The translations under genes were made by a program, and so were the position numbers. Positions 16,759 through 25,660 of a DNA stretch of 64,000 nt are shown here, piece by piece. The number at the start of each line of letters is the position of its first letter. Positions within the stretch are counted from its first letter, which is position 1. The notes beneath the pieces are model-generated. The model saw only the letters and a program-made list of their open reading frames with translations. It did not search any database and was not told the DNA's origin. The DNA lies in contig NZ_WACG01000001.1 in the NCBI RefSeq assembly GCF_009193255.1, positions 930,001-994,000 of the forward strand, read 5' to 3'. Source of the DNA: Arthrobacter koreensis. GTDB taxonomy: Bacteria > Actinomycetota > Actinomycetes > Actinomycetales > Micrococcaceae.

Positions 16759-17751
16759 ATGCACAAGAGCTTCAAGACCGTCACCGCGCTGGCAGCTGCC
16801 AGCCTCCTGCTTACCGCCTGTGGGGCGAGCCCCAATGCACGGCCGGACTCGACCGGGTCCTCCAGTGAGGGACCCCAGTCCCTCGTGTTTGCCGTGGTGC
16901 CCACCGACGACAGCAAGGAACTCGAAGAGAGCTTCAAGCCCATCGTTGCCGCCATTGCAAAGGAGACCGGGCTCCCCACCAGCATCGAGGCAGTCAGCAG
17001 CAACGCAGGTGTCATCGAAGCCCAAGCCGCCAAACGGGTTGACGTGGCGACTTACGGTGCATTCTCCTATTACCTCGCCCAGAACGTCGCGGACGTTACC
17101 CCCGTCGCCATGGACCAGCGGACCCCTGTCGCCGGCTCGGGTGCAGTCCAGTCCTTGGGAGTGGTAGCAGCGGGGTCCGACATCACGGAGCTGTCGGAGG
17201 TGAAGGGTAGGGATGTCTGCTTCACAGACCCGGCATCAAGCACCGGCTATCTTGCTGCCGCAGCCGGTCTAATCTCCATCGGCATCGATCCCAAGAACGA
17301 CATCAACCCCATCTTTGCGGGTTCCCACGATGTGGCGGTAACCCAAATGCTGGCCGGTGACTGCGACGTCGCATTTGTTGCCGGAACGTTCATCACTGAC
17401 ATCCTTCCGGCGCGCGGGATCATCAAGGACGGCGACGTGGACACCGTGTGGACTTCCCCGGACATTCCGGGCACGCCCATGGTGATCGGCAACTGGTTGC
17501 CGGAGGAACTCCGCAACCAGATCACGGATGCCGTGCTCAAGTACAACGCGGTGAGTGCCGCCGAAGCCGGGCTGTGCCCGGAGAACCAGCGTGAAGCCCT
17601 AGCACCCTGGGGCGAAGAGTACGCGGAAAAGATGGCCTGTGAGTGGGGCGGAACAGGGGCCTTCGCCTTTGAGCCGGCCACGGACGAGGACTTCGCGTCC
17701 ATCCGCGATATCTGCGAAACCACGCAGGCCGAAGTATGCCGGAACGACTAA
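16759..17751 (+). CDS. phnD: PhnD-type ABC substrate-binding lipoprotein
   Basis: The 330-residue product has a lipoprotein signal with lipobox LTAC (Cys 21). The mature protein fits the PhnD/PtxB family: FAVVPTDDSKELEESFKPIVAAIAKETG, AAKRVDVATYGAFSYYLAQN, then VCFTDPASSTGYLAA and GSHDVAVTQMLAGDCDVAFV. Family members bind phosphonate, phosphite or other small oxyanions, though many serve other ligands. The ATG at 16759 begins a clean signal peptide; AGAGGA is 12 bases upstream, a little far. It heads an operon with ATPase and fused permease followed by a P450, and no C-P lyase genes are present, so a non-phosphonate substrate is quite possible. Confidence 0.88.
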   Translation: MHKSFKTVTALAAASLLLTACGASPNARPDSTGSSSEGPQSLVFAVVPTDDSKELEESFKPIVAAIAKETGLPTSIEAVSSNAGVIEAQAAKRVDVATYGAFSYYLAQNVADVTPVAMDQRTPVAGSGAVQSLGVVAAGSDITELSEVKGRDVCFTDPASSTGYLAAAAGLISIGIDPKNDINPIFAGSHDVAVTQMLAGDCDVAFVAGTFITDILPARGIIKDGDVDTVWTSPDIPGTPMVIGNWLPEELRNQITDAVLKYNAVSAAEAGLCPENQREALAPWGEEYAEKMACEWGGTGAFAFEPATDEDFASIRDICETTQAEVCRND

Positions 17752-17771
17752 CAACGGTGCAGGAGCCAAGC

Positions 17772-18596
17772 ATGACCACCCCGGAACGAATTCAAGACCC
17801 AGACACGTCCAGCGCTGGGGCGCCTACCCCTTCAGCAATCGCGTCCAGCCTCGTCCTGCAGAATCTGGGAATCAGTTTCGGTTCCAAGCAGGTTCTCCGG
17901 GACGTGAACCTGGACGTGCAGCCAGGGCAGTTTGTGGCCCTGGTTGGTCCGTCCGGTGCCGGTAAATCCACCCTTCTTCGCCTCGTTAACGGCAGTCACC
18001 GCCCCACGAACGGGACGGTATCGGTCCTGGGCGTGAACCCGTCGACCTGCGGACGCAGGAACCTGCAGCGGCTGCGGACCCGGGTGGGCTTCGTCTTTCA
18101 GCAGTTCGGCCTGGTTGGACGGCTTAGCGCCATGGAAAACGTGTTGATGGGGACCCTCGGATCGCTAAGGATGCCTCGTTACGGGATCTCCACCTACCCG
18201 AAGACCCTCCGTGAAAAAGCGGTAGCCAATCTGGAACGTGTTGGATTGTTGGACCAGCGTTTTCAACGCTGTGACACCCTCTCGGGCGGACAACAGCAGC
18301 GCGTTGCGATCGCACGGACCCTGATGCAGGACGCCGAGATAGTCCTGGCTGACGAACCCGTTGCATCACTAGATCCCAGCGCGAGTCTTGCCGTGCTGAA
18401 CACCTTGAAGCGGCTCAGTGCCGAGGACGGGTTTACGGTTATCTGTTCCCTTCACCAGGTTGATCTGGCCCTGCAGGTCTCAGACAGGGTTGTGGCGGTC
18501 CGGAACGGTTCGCTCATCCTGGATACACGCACCTCAGATACCTCGGAGGAGGCACTCCGGGCCATCTACGAAGAAGCAAAGGGCACCCGCTCATGA
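17772..18596 (+). CDS. phnC: PhnC-type ABC transporter ATP-binding protein
   Basis: The 274-residue ATPase contains Walker A GPSGAGKST, the PhnC-like sequence LRLVNGSHRPTNGTV, Q-loop FQQFGLVGRLS, signature LSGGQQQRVAIAR and Walker B IVLADEPVASLDPS. The start is the ATG at 17772, preceded by AGGAGC; a longer frame reaching back to 17736 would overlap the end of the binding-protein gene. About 30 Ser/Thr/Pro-rich residues precede the domain. Its stop overlaps the permease start by 4 bases. It powers uptake by the neighbouring PhnD- and PhnE-like proteins. Confidence 0.92.
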   Translation: MTTPERIQDPDTSSAGAPTPSAIASSLVLQNLGISFGSKQVLRDVNLDVQPGQFVALVGPSGAGKSTLLRLVNGSHRPTNGTVSVLGVNPSTCGRRNLQRLRTRVGFVFQQFGLVGRLSAMENVLMGTLGSLRMPRYGISTYPKTLREKAVANLERVGLLDQRFQRCDTLSGGQQQRVAIARTLMQDAEIVLADEPVASLDPSASLAVLNTLKRLSAEDGFTVICSLHQVDLALQVSDRVVAVRNGSLILDTRTSDTSEEALRAIYEEAKGTRS

Positions 18597-20290
18597 GCGG
18601 CACAACCAGACAAATCGTCGAAGACCCACGGACTCCCCGGCCGGGATCCCGCGAGCCACGGGATGGACAACGCCCCGCTGCGCCACGCACCAGCCCGCCA
18701 GGTTCCAAGCGGCCCCGCGTTTCCGCAGCAACCCTGGGCATCCCGCTTGCCTACCTGGCAGTTACGGTTTTCGGCGTGTGGTGGATCGACATCCGCCCGG
18801 CCGCCGTAGCAGCCGGTTTCGGAGACATCGCACGGCTGCTGGAACGAATGGTGCCGCCGACCACTGGACCGGTATCCGATTTGCTGACGCTGGCGCTGGA
18901 AACCCTGTGGATCGCCATTGCCGGCACCGGCCTGGCCACCATCGCGTCAGTGTTCCTGGCCGCGGCAGCGTCCCGGCACTTCACCGGACCGAAGCTGGTC
19001 CGCTGGCTGGCCCAGGGCATTATCATCGTGACCCGGGCAGTTCCTTCGCTGATCTTCGCCATCCTCTTCGTGCGGATTTTCGGTCTTGGCCCCCTTGCCG
19101 GCGGACTCGCGATTGCCGTTCACTCCATCGGCATGATCGGCAAAATGATGGCTGACGTGTTCGAGGAACAGTCCCCTTCCCCACGCGAGGCCATCGCCTC
19201 GGTGGGAGCGAGCAGGCTGCAGAACTTCGTGTCCACCACCTTGACCCGGGCCCTGCCAGCCGTGACCTCGCTGGTTATCTACCGGCTGGATATCAATGTC
19301 CGCGCCTCCGCCGTTCTTGGCCTGGTGGGTGCAGGAGGCATCGGAGTAGCCCTGCAAACGGCAATCGGATCCCTCAACTACCGCCGTGCCGCCGGAATCA
19401 TCCTGGTTATTGTTGCACTGCTGCTCATCCTCGAGCTCGTTGCGTACCTCGTGCAGCGTGCCGTCGCAGAACACGCCGATGAACACACCCAGTCGCAGCT
19501 CCATGTGGCCGGTTCCACCCCTGCTGCCCCGGGCTGGAACCGGTCAAGAGTGCTGCGTTCCGCTGCTGCCGTATCGGCTGTGATCCTTTTCCTCTACTCG
19601 CTGAGTCAGCTGTCCCTCAACCTGTCCCGCCTCGGCCAGGCTTGGAACAACGCCCTGGCGCTCCTCTCCGGATTCGTACCCCCGGTATTCACTGAGGAAA
19701 TTCTGCTGGGAATTTTCGAAAGCGTCATCATGGCCTTCACGGCCACCTTCTTCGGCGTCCTCGTCGGCCTCGTCATAGCGGTACTGTCCACCCGCCATCT
19801 GGTCCGCTTCGAGCCGCTTTCATTGGCACTTCGAGGCATCGTGGTCTTTATGAGGGGCATCCCGGACATCGTCTACGCCCTCATTTTCGTGGCAGCTCTC
19901 GGCTTGGGCCCGTTTGCGGGCTTCCTGGCGTTGTCCATCTCCTGCACTGCGCTGGCATCTAAGTTCTTTACGGACTCACTCCAGAACATCGACCCTGCCC
20001 CGCTCCGAGCACTGGAAGCCACCGGAGCCGGACGCATCCAGGTCTTCGTCAGCGGTGTCTGGCCACAGTTTGTGCCCAGCTTCATCGGGAACAGCCTGTT
20101 CACCTCTGACCTGGCGCTACGTGAGTCGGCGGTACTGGGCATCGTTGGAGCAGGCGGAATTGGATTCCTCCTGGATGAATCAGTAGCCACACTCCACTAT
20201 CAGCAAACGGCAGGCATTCTCATCGGCTTGATTGTTGTTGTGGTGGCGCTCGAATCCGTAGCCCGATGGGCACGCAGAAAGGTGATTTGA
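18593..20290 (+). CDS. phnE: PhnE-type fused ABC transporter permease
   Basis: The 565-residue protein is a tandem duplication of a PhnE-like permease, with about 12 membrane helices. Each half ends in a similar coupling region: REAIASVGASRLQNFVSTTLTRALP in the first half and LRALEATGAGRIQVFVSG in the second. Both halves then carry a conserved ASAVLGLVGAGGIG-like stretch. A polar 45-residue N-terminus precedes the first helix. The start overlaps the ATPase stop (ATGA), and the next gene, a P450, starts 1 base after the stop, so importer and oxidase are probably one transcript. Confidence 0.92.
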   Translation: MSGTTRQIVEDPRTPRPGSREPRDGQRPAAPRTSPPGSKRPRVSAATLGIPLAYLAVTVFGVWWIDIRPAAVAAGFGDIARLLERMVPPTTGPVSDLLTLALETLWIAIAGTGLATIASVFLAAAASRHFTGPKLVRWLAQGIIIVTRAVPSLIFAILFVRIFGLGPLAGGLAIAVHSIGMIGKMMADVFEEQSPSPREAIASVGASRLQNFVSTTLTRALPAVTSLVIYRLDINVRASAVLGLVGAGGIGVALQTAIGSLNYRRAAGIILVIVALLLILELVAYLVQRAVAEHADEHTQSQLHVAGSTPAAPGWNRSRVLRSAAAVSAVILFLYSLSQLSLNLSRLGQAWNNALALLSGFVPPVFTEEILLGIFESVIMAFTATFFGVLVGLVIAVLSTRHLVRFEPLSLALRGIVVFMRGIPDIVYALIFVAALGLGPFAGFLALSISCTALASKFFTDSLQNIDPAPLRALEATGAGRIQVFVSGVWPQFVPSFIGNSLFTSDLALRESAVLGIVGAGGIGFLLDESVATLHYQQTAGILIGLIVVVVALESVARWARRKVI

Positions 20291-20291
20291 A

Positions 20292-21581
20292 ATGGGCCAG
20301 TGCCCGTACACCCATAGCGGGGAGAGACCGGCAGACGCGAAGGACACGCGTGCATCCCGCCGCTCTGAATGGTCTCCTTCGCTGGAAGAGACTTTCGGCA
20401 GTGCCCACCGCGACTACGCCGAGCTGCGCCGGGTCAATCCCTATCCGTGGAGCGCAGATTTTGGCGGTTTCTGGGCTGCCACGACGTACGAGGACATTGC
20501 CCGCATCACGCAGGATGACGATCTGTTCATCACCTCTGTGCAGAACGTTGTTCCCCACGTACCGCGTTCCTCCCGCCGTCCACCGCTGCACTTCGATCCG
20601 CCGGAGCACACAGCCTATCGGGAGGCTATAGACCCTGTGCTTCGGCGGGCCATCGTCCGCTCCCACGAGGCAGCGTTCCGTGAAAGCGCTGCGGAACTGG
20701 TGCGGGAGCTCCTCGGGAGAGAGGATGCCGACGGCGTCCGCGACTTCGCGGCACCCTTCGTCATGGATTGCTTCGCGTCCTTCCTCGGTGTCCCATCCGA
20801 GCTGACCCGGCACATTAGGGATATCGGTGTGCGCTACTCCTTTGCCATCCAGGACATGGATGAGGCGGTTATAGGGGAATGCAGCACGGAGCTCTACCGG
20901 ATAGCTGAGGAGGTGTACCGGGACCGGCTCGCTGCGGGTGCCGACTCGGCGCATGACCTCGTCTCCAGCCTGCACGAGGCTGCGGTCAACCCGGAGAACC
21001 ACATCACCGAGCAGACCGCCATTGCTACAATCCGGCAGATGATCGTGGCGGGCATGGGAGCCCCCCAGGCGGTGCTGGGGAGCTGCCTGGTGCATCTGGC
21101 TCAAGACCAGGATCTGCAGGAGCACCTGAGGATGAATCCCGGGGATCTGCCGGCCGCAATTGAGGAATTCCTGCGGCTGCACGCGCCTTACCGGGTTTTT
21201 GCGAGAACCGCGAAACGGGACACCGTGGTGCACGGCCGGGAGGTTCGGGAAGGAGAACCAATTGCGCTCCTGTTCCCGTCGGGAAACCGGGACGAAGCCG
21301 TGTTCCCCGATCCGGACACGTTTGTCCTGCGCCGTCCCAATAATTCGCACCTGGCCTTCGGCAGGGGCGCGCACAAGTGCCCGGCTGCCACGTTGGGCAG
21401 ACTGGAACTGCTCGTAGCCCTTGAAGTGCTGTTGGAAAACACCGACCGCTTTGAGCTCTCAGGAGGCGTTGTCATGATGAACTGGCTCGAATACGGCCCC
21501 CGCACTGTTCCCCTCCGCCTCGCGGGAAGGTCTTCGAAGGGCGGCTTCCGTACTGCCAGTCCCCGCAAGTCGGCCCAATGA
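20292..21581 (+). CDS. Cytochrome P450 with atypical I-helix
   Basis: The 429-residue enzyme has the heme-thiolate motif FGRGAHKCPA (Cys 363), ExxR as EFLR at 292-295, and HFDPPEHTAYR in the C-helix region. The I-helix reads AGMGAPQAVLG near 253-263, lacking the usual acid-threonine pair for O2 protonation; a proline follows instead. P450s with such changes exist and often rely on substrate or water for proton delivery. The gene begins 1 base after the permease stop. It likely oxidises the imported compound. No ferredoxin is nearby, so electrons may come from the ferredoxin system at 49548-51117 or elsewhere. The substrate is unknown. Confidence 0.9.
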   Translation: MGQCPYTHSGERPADAKDTRASRRSEWSPSLEETFGSAHRDYAELRRVNPYPWSADFGGFWAATTYEDIARITQDDDLFITSVQNVVPHVPRSSRRPPLHFDPPEHTAYREAIDPVLRRAIVRSHEAAFRESAAELVRELLGREDADGVRDFAAPFVMDCFASFLGVPSELTRHIRDIGVRYSFAIQDMDEAVIGECSTELYRIAEEVYRDRLAAGADSAHDLVSSLHEAAVNPENHITEQTAIATIRQMIVAGMGAPQAVLGSCLVHLAQDQDLQEHLRMNPGDLPAAIEEFLRLHAPYRVFARTAKRDTVVHGREVREGEPIALLFPSGNRDEAVFPDPDTFVLRRPNNSHLAFGRGAHKCPAATLGRLELLVALEVLLENTDRFELSGGVVMMNWLEYGPRTVPLRLAGRSSKGGFRTASPRKSAQ

Positions 21582-21593
21582 CAGAATCGACCC

Positions 21594-22547
21594 ATGCCCA
21601 CTCTCCCGCGGTTCCAGAACGGCGCACGCCCCCAGCAGTTGCTGACCGTACTCCTGGGCGATTATTGGCATGCGCGCAGCGAGCCGATTCCCTCCGCCGC
21701 CTTGGTGGACTTGCTCCAGGTCTTCGAAGTCACTCCCAGCGGAGCACGCGCCGCAATTCAAAGACTGGCGCAGAGGGGCTTCCTCGTTGGGACAAAGGAA
21801 GGCAGGCAGACTTCCTATTCGGTTTCCCCCATGAGCCGGGAGCGCATCAACCGGCACGTCCAATCACTCTTTATGAGCCACCTGCCTCAGGAGTGGGACG
21901 GTTCCTGGACCTTGGTGGGATACTCCCTGCCGGAGGATGCGAAAGGTACCCGAAGGGTTCTCCGGGACCAGCTCAGGCAGCTGGGGTTTGGCAATCTTTA
22001 CGACGCACTGTGGGTGCGGCCAGGAAACCATTCGGACGCAGTGGCAGGCCTGCAGGCCAGTCTTGGAGCGCTCCTGGGGACGAATCAGCTGACGGTGTTC
22101 ACCGGAGCCCGCCTGCCGGAATCAGCGGGGATGGAGGCTGTCCGGTCCGCTTTTGGGCTCGACGCACTGGCCGACGGATATTCGGAATTCATCCACAGAT
22201 GGGAGCCGGCGACCTCAACCCTCATGGACGGAACAGACGCCGTCCGTCAACGCGATCCCGACTCCGGGACGCGGACAGGGGACGCAGTCCTCCGGCTGCG
22301 GACGTCGATCATGGCCGATTGGCGGACCCTGCGGCGGCAAGATCCCCGCCTGCCGCACGAACTCCTTGGCCGAAATTTCCCCATGCACCGCGCCGTAGCC
22401 GTTTGCTCAGCCCTCTATGACAGCCTGGGCCCGGCAGCCGAATCAGGATTTCGCAGGATCCTGCGCGCACACGACGAGTCATTGGCCGAGTTGGCCACGC
22501 ACCACACCTTCGCGGCCTCGGCCTCGCTGCTTCGTTCCCAGGATTGA
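21594..22547 (+). CDS. PaaX-like transcriptional regulator
   Basis: The 317-residue protein follows the PaaX layout: an N-terminal winged helix (LLTVLLGDYW, then VTPSGARAAIQRLAQRGFLVGTKEGRQTSYSVS), a central region (WDGSWTLVGYSLPE, RVLRDQLRQLGFG) and a C-terminal helical domain (LPHELLGRNFPMHRA). PaaX represses phenylacetate or related aromatic catabolism and is released by an acyl-CoA. A -10-like CAGAAT at 21582-21587 lies 6 bases before the ATG, suggesting a leaderless transcript. It follows the P450 by 12 bases and probably controls the importer/P450 cluster, which points to an aromatic substrate. Confidence 0.88.
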   Translation: MPTLPRFQNGARPQQLLTVLLGDYWHARSEPIPSAALVDLLQVFEVTPSGARAAIQRLAQRGFLVGTKEGRQTSYSVSPMSRERINRHVQSLFMSHLPQEWDGSWTLVGYSLPEDAKGTRRVLRDQLRQLGFGNLYDALWVRPGNHSDAVAGLQASLGALLGTNQLTVFTGARLPESAGMEAVRSAFGLDALADGYSEFIHRWEPATSTLMDGTDAVRQRDPDSGTRTGDAVLRLRTSIMADWRTLRRQDPRLPHELLGRNFPMHRAVAVCSALYDSLGPAAESGFRRILRAHDESLAELATHHTFAASASLLRSQD

Positions 22548-22620
22548 ACAGAGCCCGCGCCGCTCCTGCTACAGCCATGTACCTCCGTCTGGCGCGAGGA
22601 CGCGCCATGGAAGGAACTTC

Positions 22621-24054
22621 ATGCCACATTCAAGTTCACGATTCCGGATTACTGCCCAGGCCAGACTGACTGTCTTGGCCGCCGTCGCCGCGGCCAGTTT
22701 CGCCGTGCCCCAGGGTCCTGTGCCATCAGCCCATGCCGCACCGGGTGTAGGACAACCCGCTCTCACCGTCGCCGAGCTGCGTCCTGCAGAGCTGCGCGGT
22801 TCCCTGCCCGGCGGCGGGCGGTATGTCCTGCAAAGGCCTACAAACTGGAACGGATCAGTCTTGGTTTGGAACCCGGGTTACGGCGGATCCCCTGAAGCCG
22901 CCTCGGCACCCAATCCAACACTCCAGGGTTGGTTGCTGTCGAAGGGGTACGCGCTCGCCGGGAGCACGGCGGCGGAAGGAGGATGGGGAGTCAAAGGACT
23001 GATCGGAAACCAGCCGGCGCTCCTCGAGCTGATCCGGTCCGAGCTCGGCGAACCGGACTCCGTCATAGCGTGGGGTTCTTCCATGGGCGGGCTGACTGCG
23101 GTGGCAAATATGGAAGCCCACCGGCAGCTGTTCGATGCAGCGCTGCCCCTGTGCGGCTCCGTTGCCGGCGCCGTCCCTATGTTGAACGGGAGTCTTGACG
23201 GCGCCTTCGTCCTGAAGATGCTCCTGGCGCCCGGTGACGAGCGTCTGGAACTCGTGGACGTCAGGCACGAACCAACCCGCCAGGCGGCCTTCCGCGAAGT
23301 CTTGGACGAGGCGCAGGCGACCCCTGCCGGGCGGGCCCGGATTGCCTTGGCAGCATCAGTCGCCCAACTTCCGGTCTGGACCCAGCGGGGAATGCCAGCT
23401 CCTTCACCCCGGGACTATGCGGCCCAGCAGCAACAGCTGTACGCAGCTCTCATGTTTGGCGTGATTTCTCCCCGGCAACCCTTGGAAGAGCGAGCCGGCG
23501 GGAACTTCTCGTGGAATACAGGAGTCGATTACGCCAGGTCCCTGGCCCAGTCAGGCCAGTCCCAAATGGTCCGTTCGCTCTACGCAGAGGCTGGGCTCTC
23601 CCTGACGGAGGATCTCCGGGTGGTCGGCTCGGCGGAGCGCATTTCCGCCGATCCCGCCGCCGTGGCATACATGCAGGCCAATGCCACCCCGGCCGGAGAT
23701 ATAGATGGGCCAGTGCTCTCCCTCCACGAGACCGGAGACACCGCTCCCACAGTGGCCCAGGCGGGGACTTACGCCGAACATGTGCGTCAGAATGGGGACA
23801 ACCCCCTGCTTCGGGAGGCTTTCGTGGACAGGCCCGGGCACTGTAATTTTGCGGACGCTGAAGTTGCTGCCATGGTGACAACGCTGCAGGAAAGGCTGGA
23901 CACTGGCCGTTGGGCCAACCTGGCCACCCCTGGAGTCCTCAACCGCTTGGCTGACAGGATCTCTTCTGCGGACGGCCTGGGCCGCGGCGGCTCCTTCGCG
24001 TCATTCCAGCCTCCCAAAATGCTGCGCCCGGAACGGTCTCCGGGCAACTGGTAG
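22621..24054 (+). CDS. Secreted alpha/beta hydrolase
   Basis: The 477-residue protein starts with a Sec-type signal peptide (basic start, hydrophobic core, cleavage near AHA-A about residue 40). The mature part is an alpha/beta hydrolase with nucleophile elbow GSSMGG (Ser about 154); candidate acid ETGDTAP and histidine in PGHCNF complete a triad near the C-terminus. The ATG at 22621 has AAGGAA upstream; a longer frame would overlap the PaaX gene. As an exported esterase next to an importer, P450 and PaaX regulator, it may release the imported compound from an ester outside the cell. A tannase or feruloyl esterase-like role is possible but not shown. Confidence 0.83.
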   Translation: MPHSSSRFRITAQARLTVLAAVAAASFAVPQGPVPSAHAAPGVGQPALTVAELRPAELRGSLPGGGRYVLQRPTNWNGSVLVWNPGYGGSPEAASAPNPTLQGWLLSKGYALAGSTAAEGGWGVKGLIGNQPALLELIRSELGEPDSVIAWGSSMGGLTAVANMEAHRQLFDAALPLCGSVAGAVPMLNGSLDGAFVLKMLLAPGDERLELVDVRHEPTRQAAFREVLDEAQATPAGRARIALAASVAQLPVWTQRGMPAPSPRDYAAQQQQLYAALMFGVISPRQPLEERAGGNFSWNTGVDYARSLAQSGQSQMVRSLYAEAGLSLTEDLRVVGSAERISADPAAVAYMQANATPAGDIDGPVLSLHETGDTAPTVAQAGTYAEHVRQNGDNPLLREAFVDRPGHCNFADAEVAAMVTTLQERLDTGRWANLATPGVLNRLADRISSADGLGRGGSFASFQPPKMLRPERSPGNW

Positions 24055-24138
24055 TAGCTCGCTGTCCATCTCAGGGCGTTGCAGCTGCGGTGGGGACGGC
24101 TAAGCTCGCAGGAAGGAATCCGACCTGCAAGGAGCGTC

Positions 24139-24966
24139 ATGAGCACCGTCCCCACCGTCACCCTCCGCAACGGACTCGAGCTGCCCGCCCTTGGAATGGG
24201 CACGTGGCCGATGGACAACGCGCAGGCGGCCGACGCCGTTGCCGCCGCAGTAGAGGCCGGTTACCGGCTGTTCGACACAGCGGAGAATTACGGCAACGAG
24301 GCCGGAGTGGGCGAAGGCATCCGGCGCAGCGGCATCGCACGCAGCGACGTTGTCATCACCACCAAGTTCAACAAGCAGTGGCACAGCCGCGACGGCGTCC
24401 GCCGCGCCTTTGACGCGTCCGCCCGGAGGCTCGGTACCGAATACATTGACCTGCTCCTGGTGCACTGGCCCAACCCGGACCAGGACCGGTACGTGGAAGC
24501 CGTCCTAGGCCTGGCGGGCCTGCTGGAGGAGGGCCTGATCCGCGGGATCGGCGTCTCCAACTTCAAGCCCGCCCACCTGCAGCGCCTTGCTGAAGCAGGC
24601 GTCATCCCGGACCTGAACCAGATCCAGGTGGATCCCCGGCACGTTCGGGAAGCCTCCCGCCAGGCAAACAACAGGCTGGGCATCGTCACGGAGTCGTGGA
24701 GCCCGCTCGGACGGGACGGCGGGTTGCTCGAGGACACCGTAGTCACCGCACTTGCTGCAAAATACGGAAAGAAACCCGGGCAGATCGTACTGCGCTGGCA
24801 CGTCCAGCAGGGCCTGGTTCCCATCCCGAAGGCCTCGTCGCCGGCGCATCTCGCGGAAAACCTGGCGGTCTTCGATTTCGCTTTGGAAGAAACAGAAATC
24901 GCGGATCTGTCCGCCCTGGACACCGGGGAAGCCGGAATTCTGGACTCGGACAGCTTCGGTCACTGA
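24139..24966 (+). CDS. Aldo/keto reductase
   Basis: The 275-residue enzyme is a typical NADPH-dependent (alpha/beta)8 aldo/keto reductase: catalytic Asp 46, Tyr 51 (FDTAENYGNE), Lys 76 (TTKFNK) and His in LLVHW near 109. IPKASSPAHLAENLAVFDF forms the cofactor region. It resembles 2,5-diketo-D-gluconate reductases and related broad-range carbonyl reductases. AAGGAG lies 8 bases before the ATG, and TAAGCT near 24101 may be its -10, so it is probably a separate transcription unit from the hydrolase upstream. The substrate cannot be stated. Confidence 0.93.
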   Translation: MSTVPTVTLRNGLELPALGMGTWPMDNAQAADAVAAAVEAGYRLFDTAENYGNEAGVGEGIRRSGIARSDVVITTKFNKQWHSRDGVRRAFDASARRLGTEYIDLLLVHWPNPDQDRYVEAVLGLAGLLEEGLIRGIGVSNFKPAHLQRLAEAGVIPDLNQIQVDPRHVREASRQANNRLGIVTESWSPLGRDGGLLEDTVVTALAAKYGKKPGQIVLRWHVQQGLVPIPKASSPAHLAENLAVFDFALEETEIADLSALDTGEAGILDSDSFGH

Positions 24967-24972
24967 TCCCTG

Positions 24973-25005
24973 CCGCCTGCCGCCTCGCTTTCCGGCGGCA
25001 GGCGG
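24973..25005 (+). terminator. Hairpin after the aldo/keto reductase
   Basis: Perfect 12-bp arms (24973-24984 and 24994-25005, CCGCCTGCCGCC) enclose a 9-base loop, 7 bases after the stop. No T-run follows. Confidence 0.6.
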
Positions 25006-25023
25006 ATGCGTTAGCGTCAGGGC

Positions 25024-25479
25024 ATGTCCCGCAGCCCGCTGATCCGCTCCCTGACCGCCCGCGCTCCCCGGTCCAGCCGCCCGCGCCGGGCCGCCGCCGT
25101 CGTCCTGGGCCTGTTCCTGGCCTTCGCCGGTACCAGCCATCTGACCTTCGCCCGGGACGAGTTCCAGGCCCAGGTCCCCGGATGGGTTCCCCTGGACAAG
25201 GACCAGGTGGTGCTGCTCTCCGGTATCGCGGAAATCGGGCTGGGGTCCGCGCTGGCCCTGCTGCCCAGCCGAAGAGTCCCGGTGGGTCTGGCTGCGGCCG
25301 CTTTCTTCGTCGCGATTTTCCCGGGCAATATCTCCCAGTACGTGACGCGGACGGACGGCTTTGGGCTGGATACTGACCAGTTGCGGTTCATCCGCCTGTT
25401 CTTCCAGCCCCTGCTGGTCATCTGGGCCCTCTGGTCCACCGGGGCCTGGCAGGCGCTGCGCAACCTCCGCCGGCACTGA
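25024..25479 (+). CDS. DoxX-like small membrane protein
   Basis: The 151-residue protein has a basic N-terminus and about four membrane helices: AAAVVLGLFLAFAGTSHL, VLLSGIAEIGLGSALALL, VGLAAAAFFVAIFPGNI and FFQPLLVIWAL. Helix order and GxxHL plus the GIAEIGLG stretch suit the DoxX/DoxD-like membrane family, whose role is mostly unknown (sometimes linked to oxidative stress or thiol metabolism). TAGCGT at 25012-25017 lies 6 bases before the ATG, so it is likely leaderless and independently transcribed. Membership is judged by pattern only. Confidence 0.75.
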   Translation: MSRSPLIRSLTARAPRSSRPRRAAAVVLGLFLAFAGTSHLTFARDEFQAQVPGWVPLDKDQVVLLSGIAEIGLGSALALLPSRRVPVGLAAAAFFVAIFPGNISQYVTRTDGFGLDTDQLRFIRLFFQPLLVIWALWSTGAWQALRNLRRH

Positions 25480-25660
25480 CGGCGGCGTAACCCGGCGCAC
25501 AGCACGCCGTGGCCAACACCACGGCACTATATCAGCGGATTGTGAGCCGCGTTATGCAAGTGCCGGTTGCCGGGCCCCTAGGCTTAATGGAGGCACAGCG
25601 GCGCGGGCACTCCGGCCTGCGTGCTGGTCCCCTCCCCGTTCTGGAAAGGAGGACATACCT

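Noticed and set aside
16759-20290. Interpretation as a phosphonate utilisation cluster
   Set aside because: No C-P lyase or phosphonatase gene is present; the neighbours are a P450, PaaX regulator and secreted hydrolase, so the Phn names describe transporter family only.
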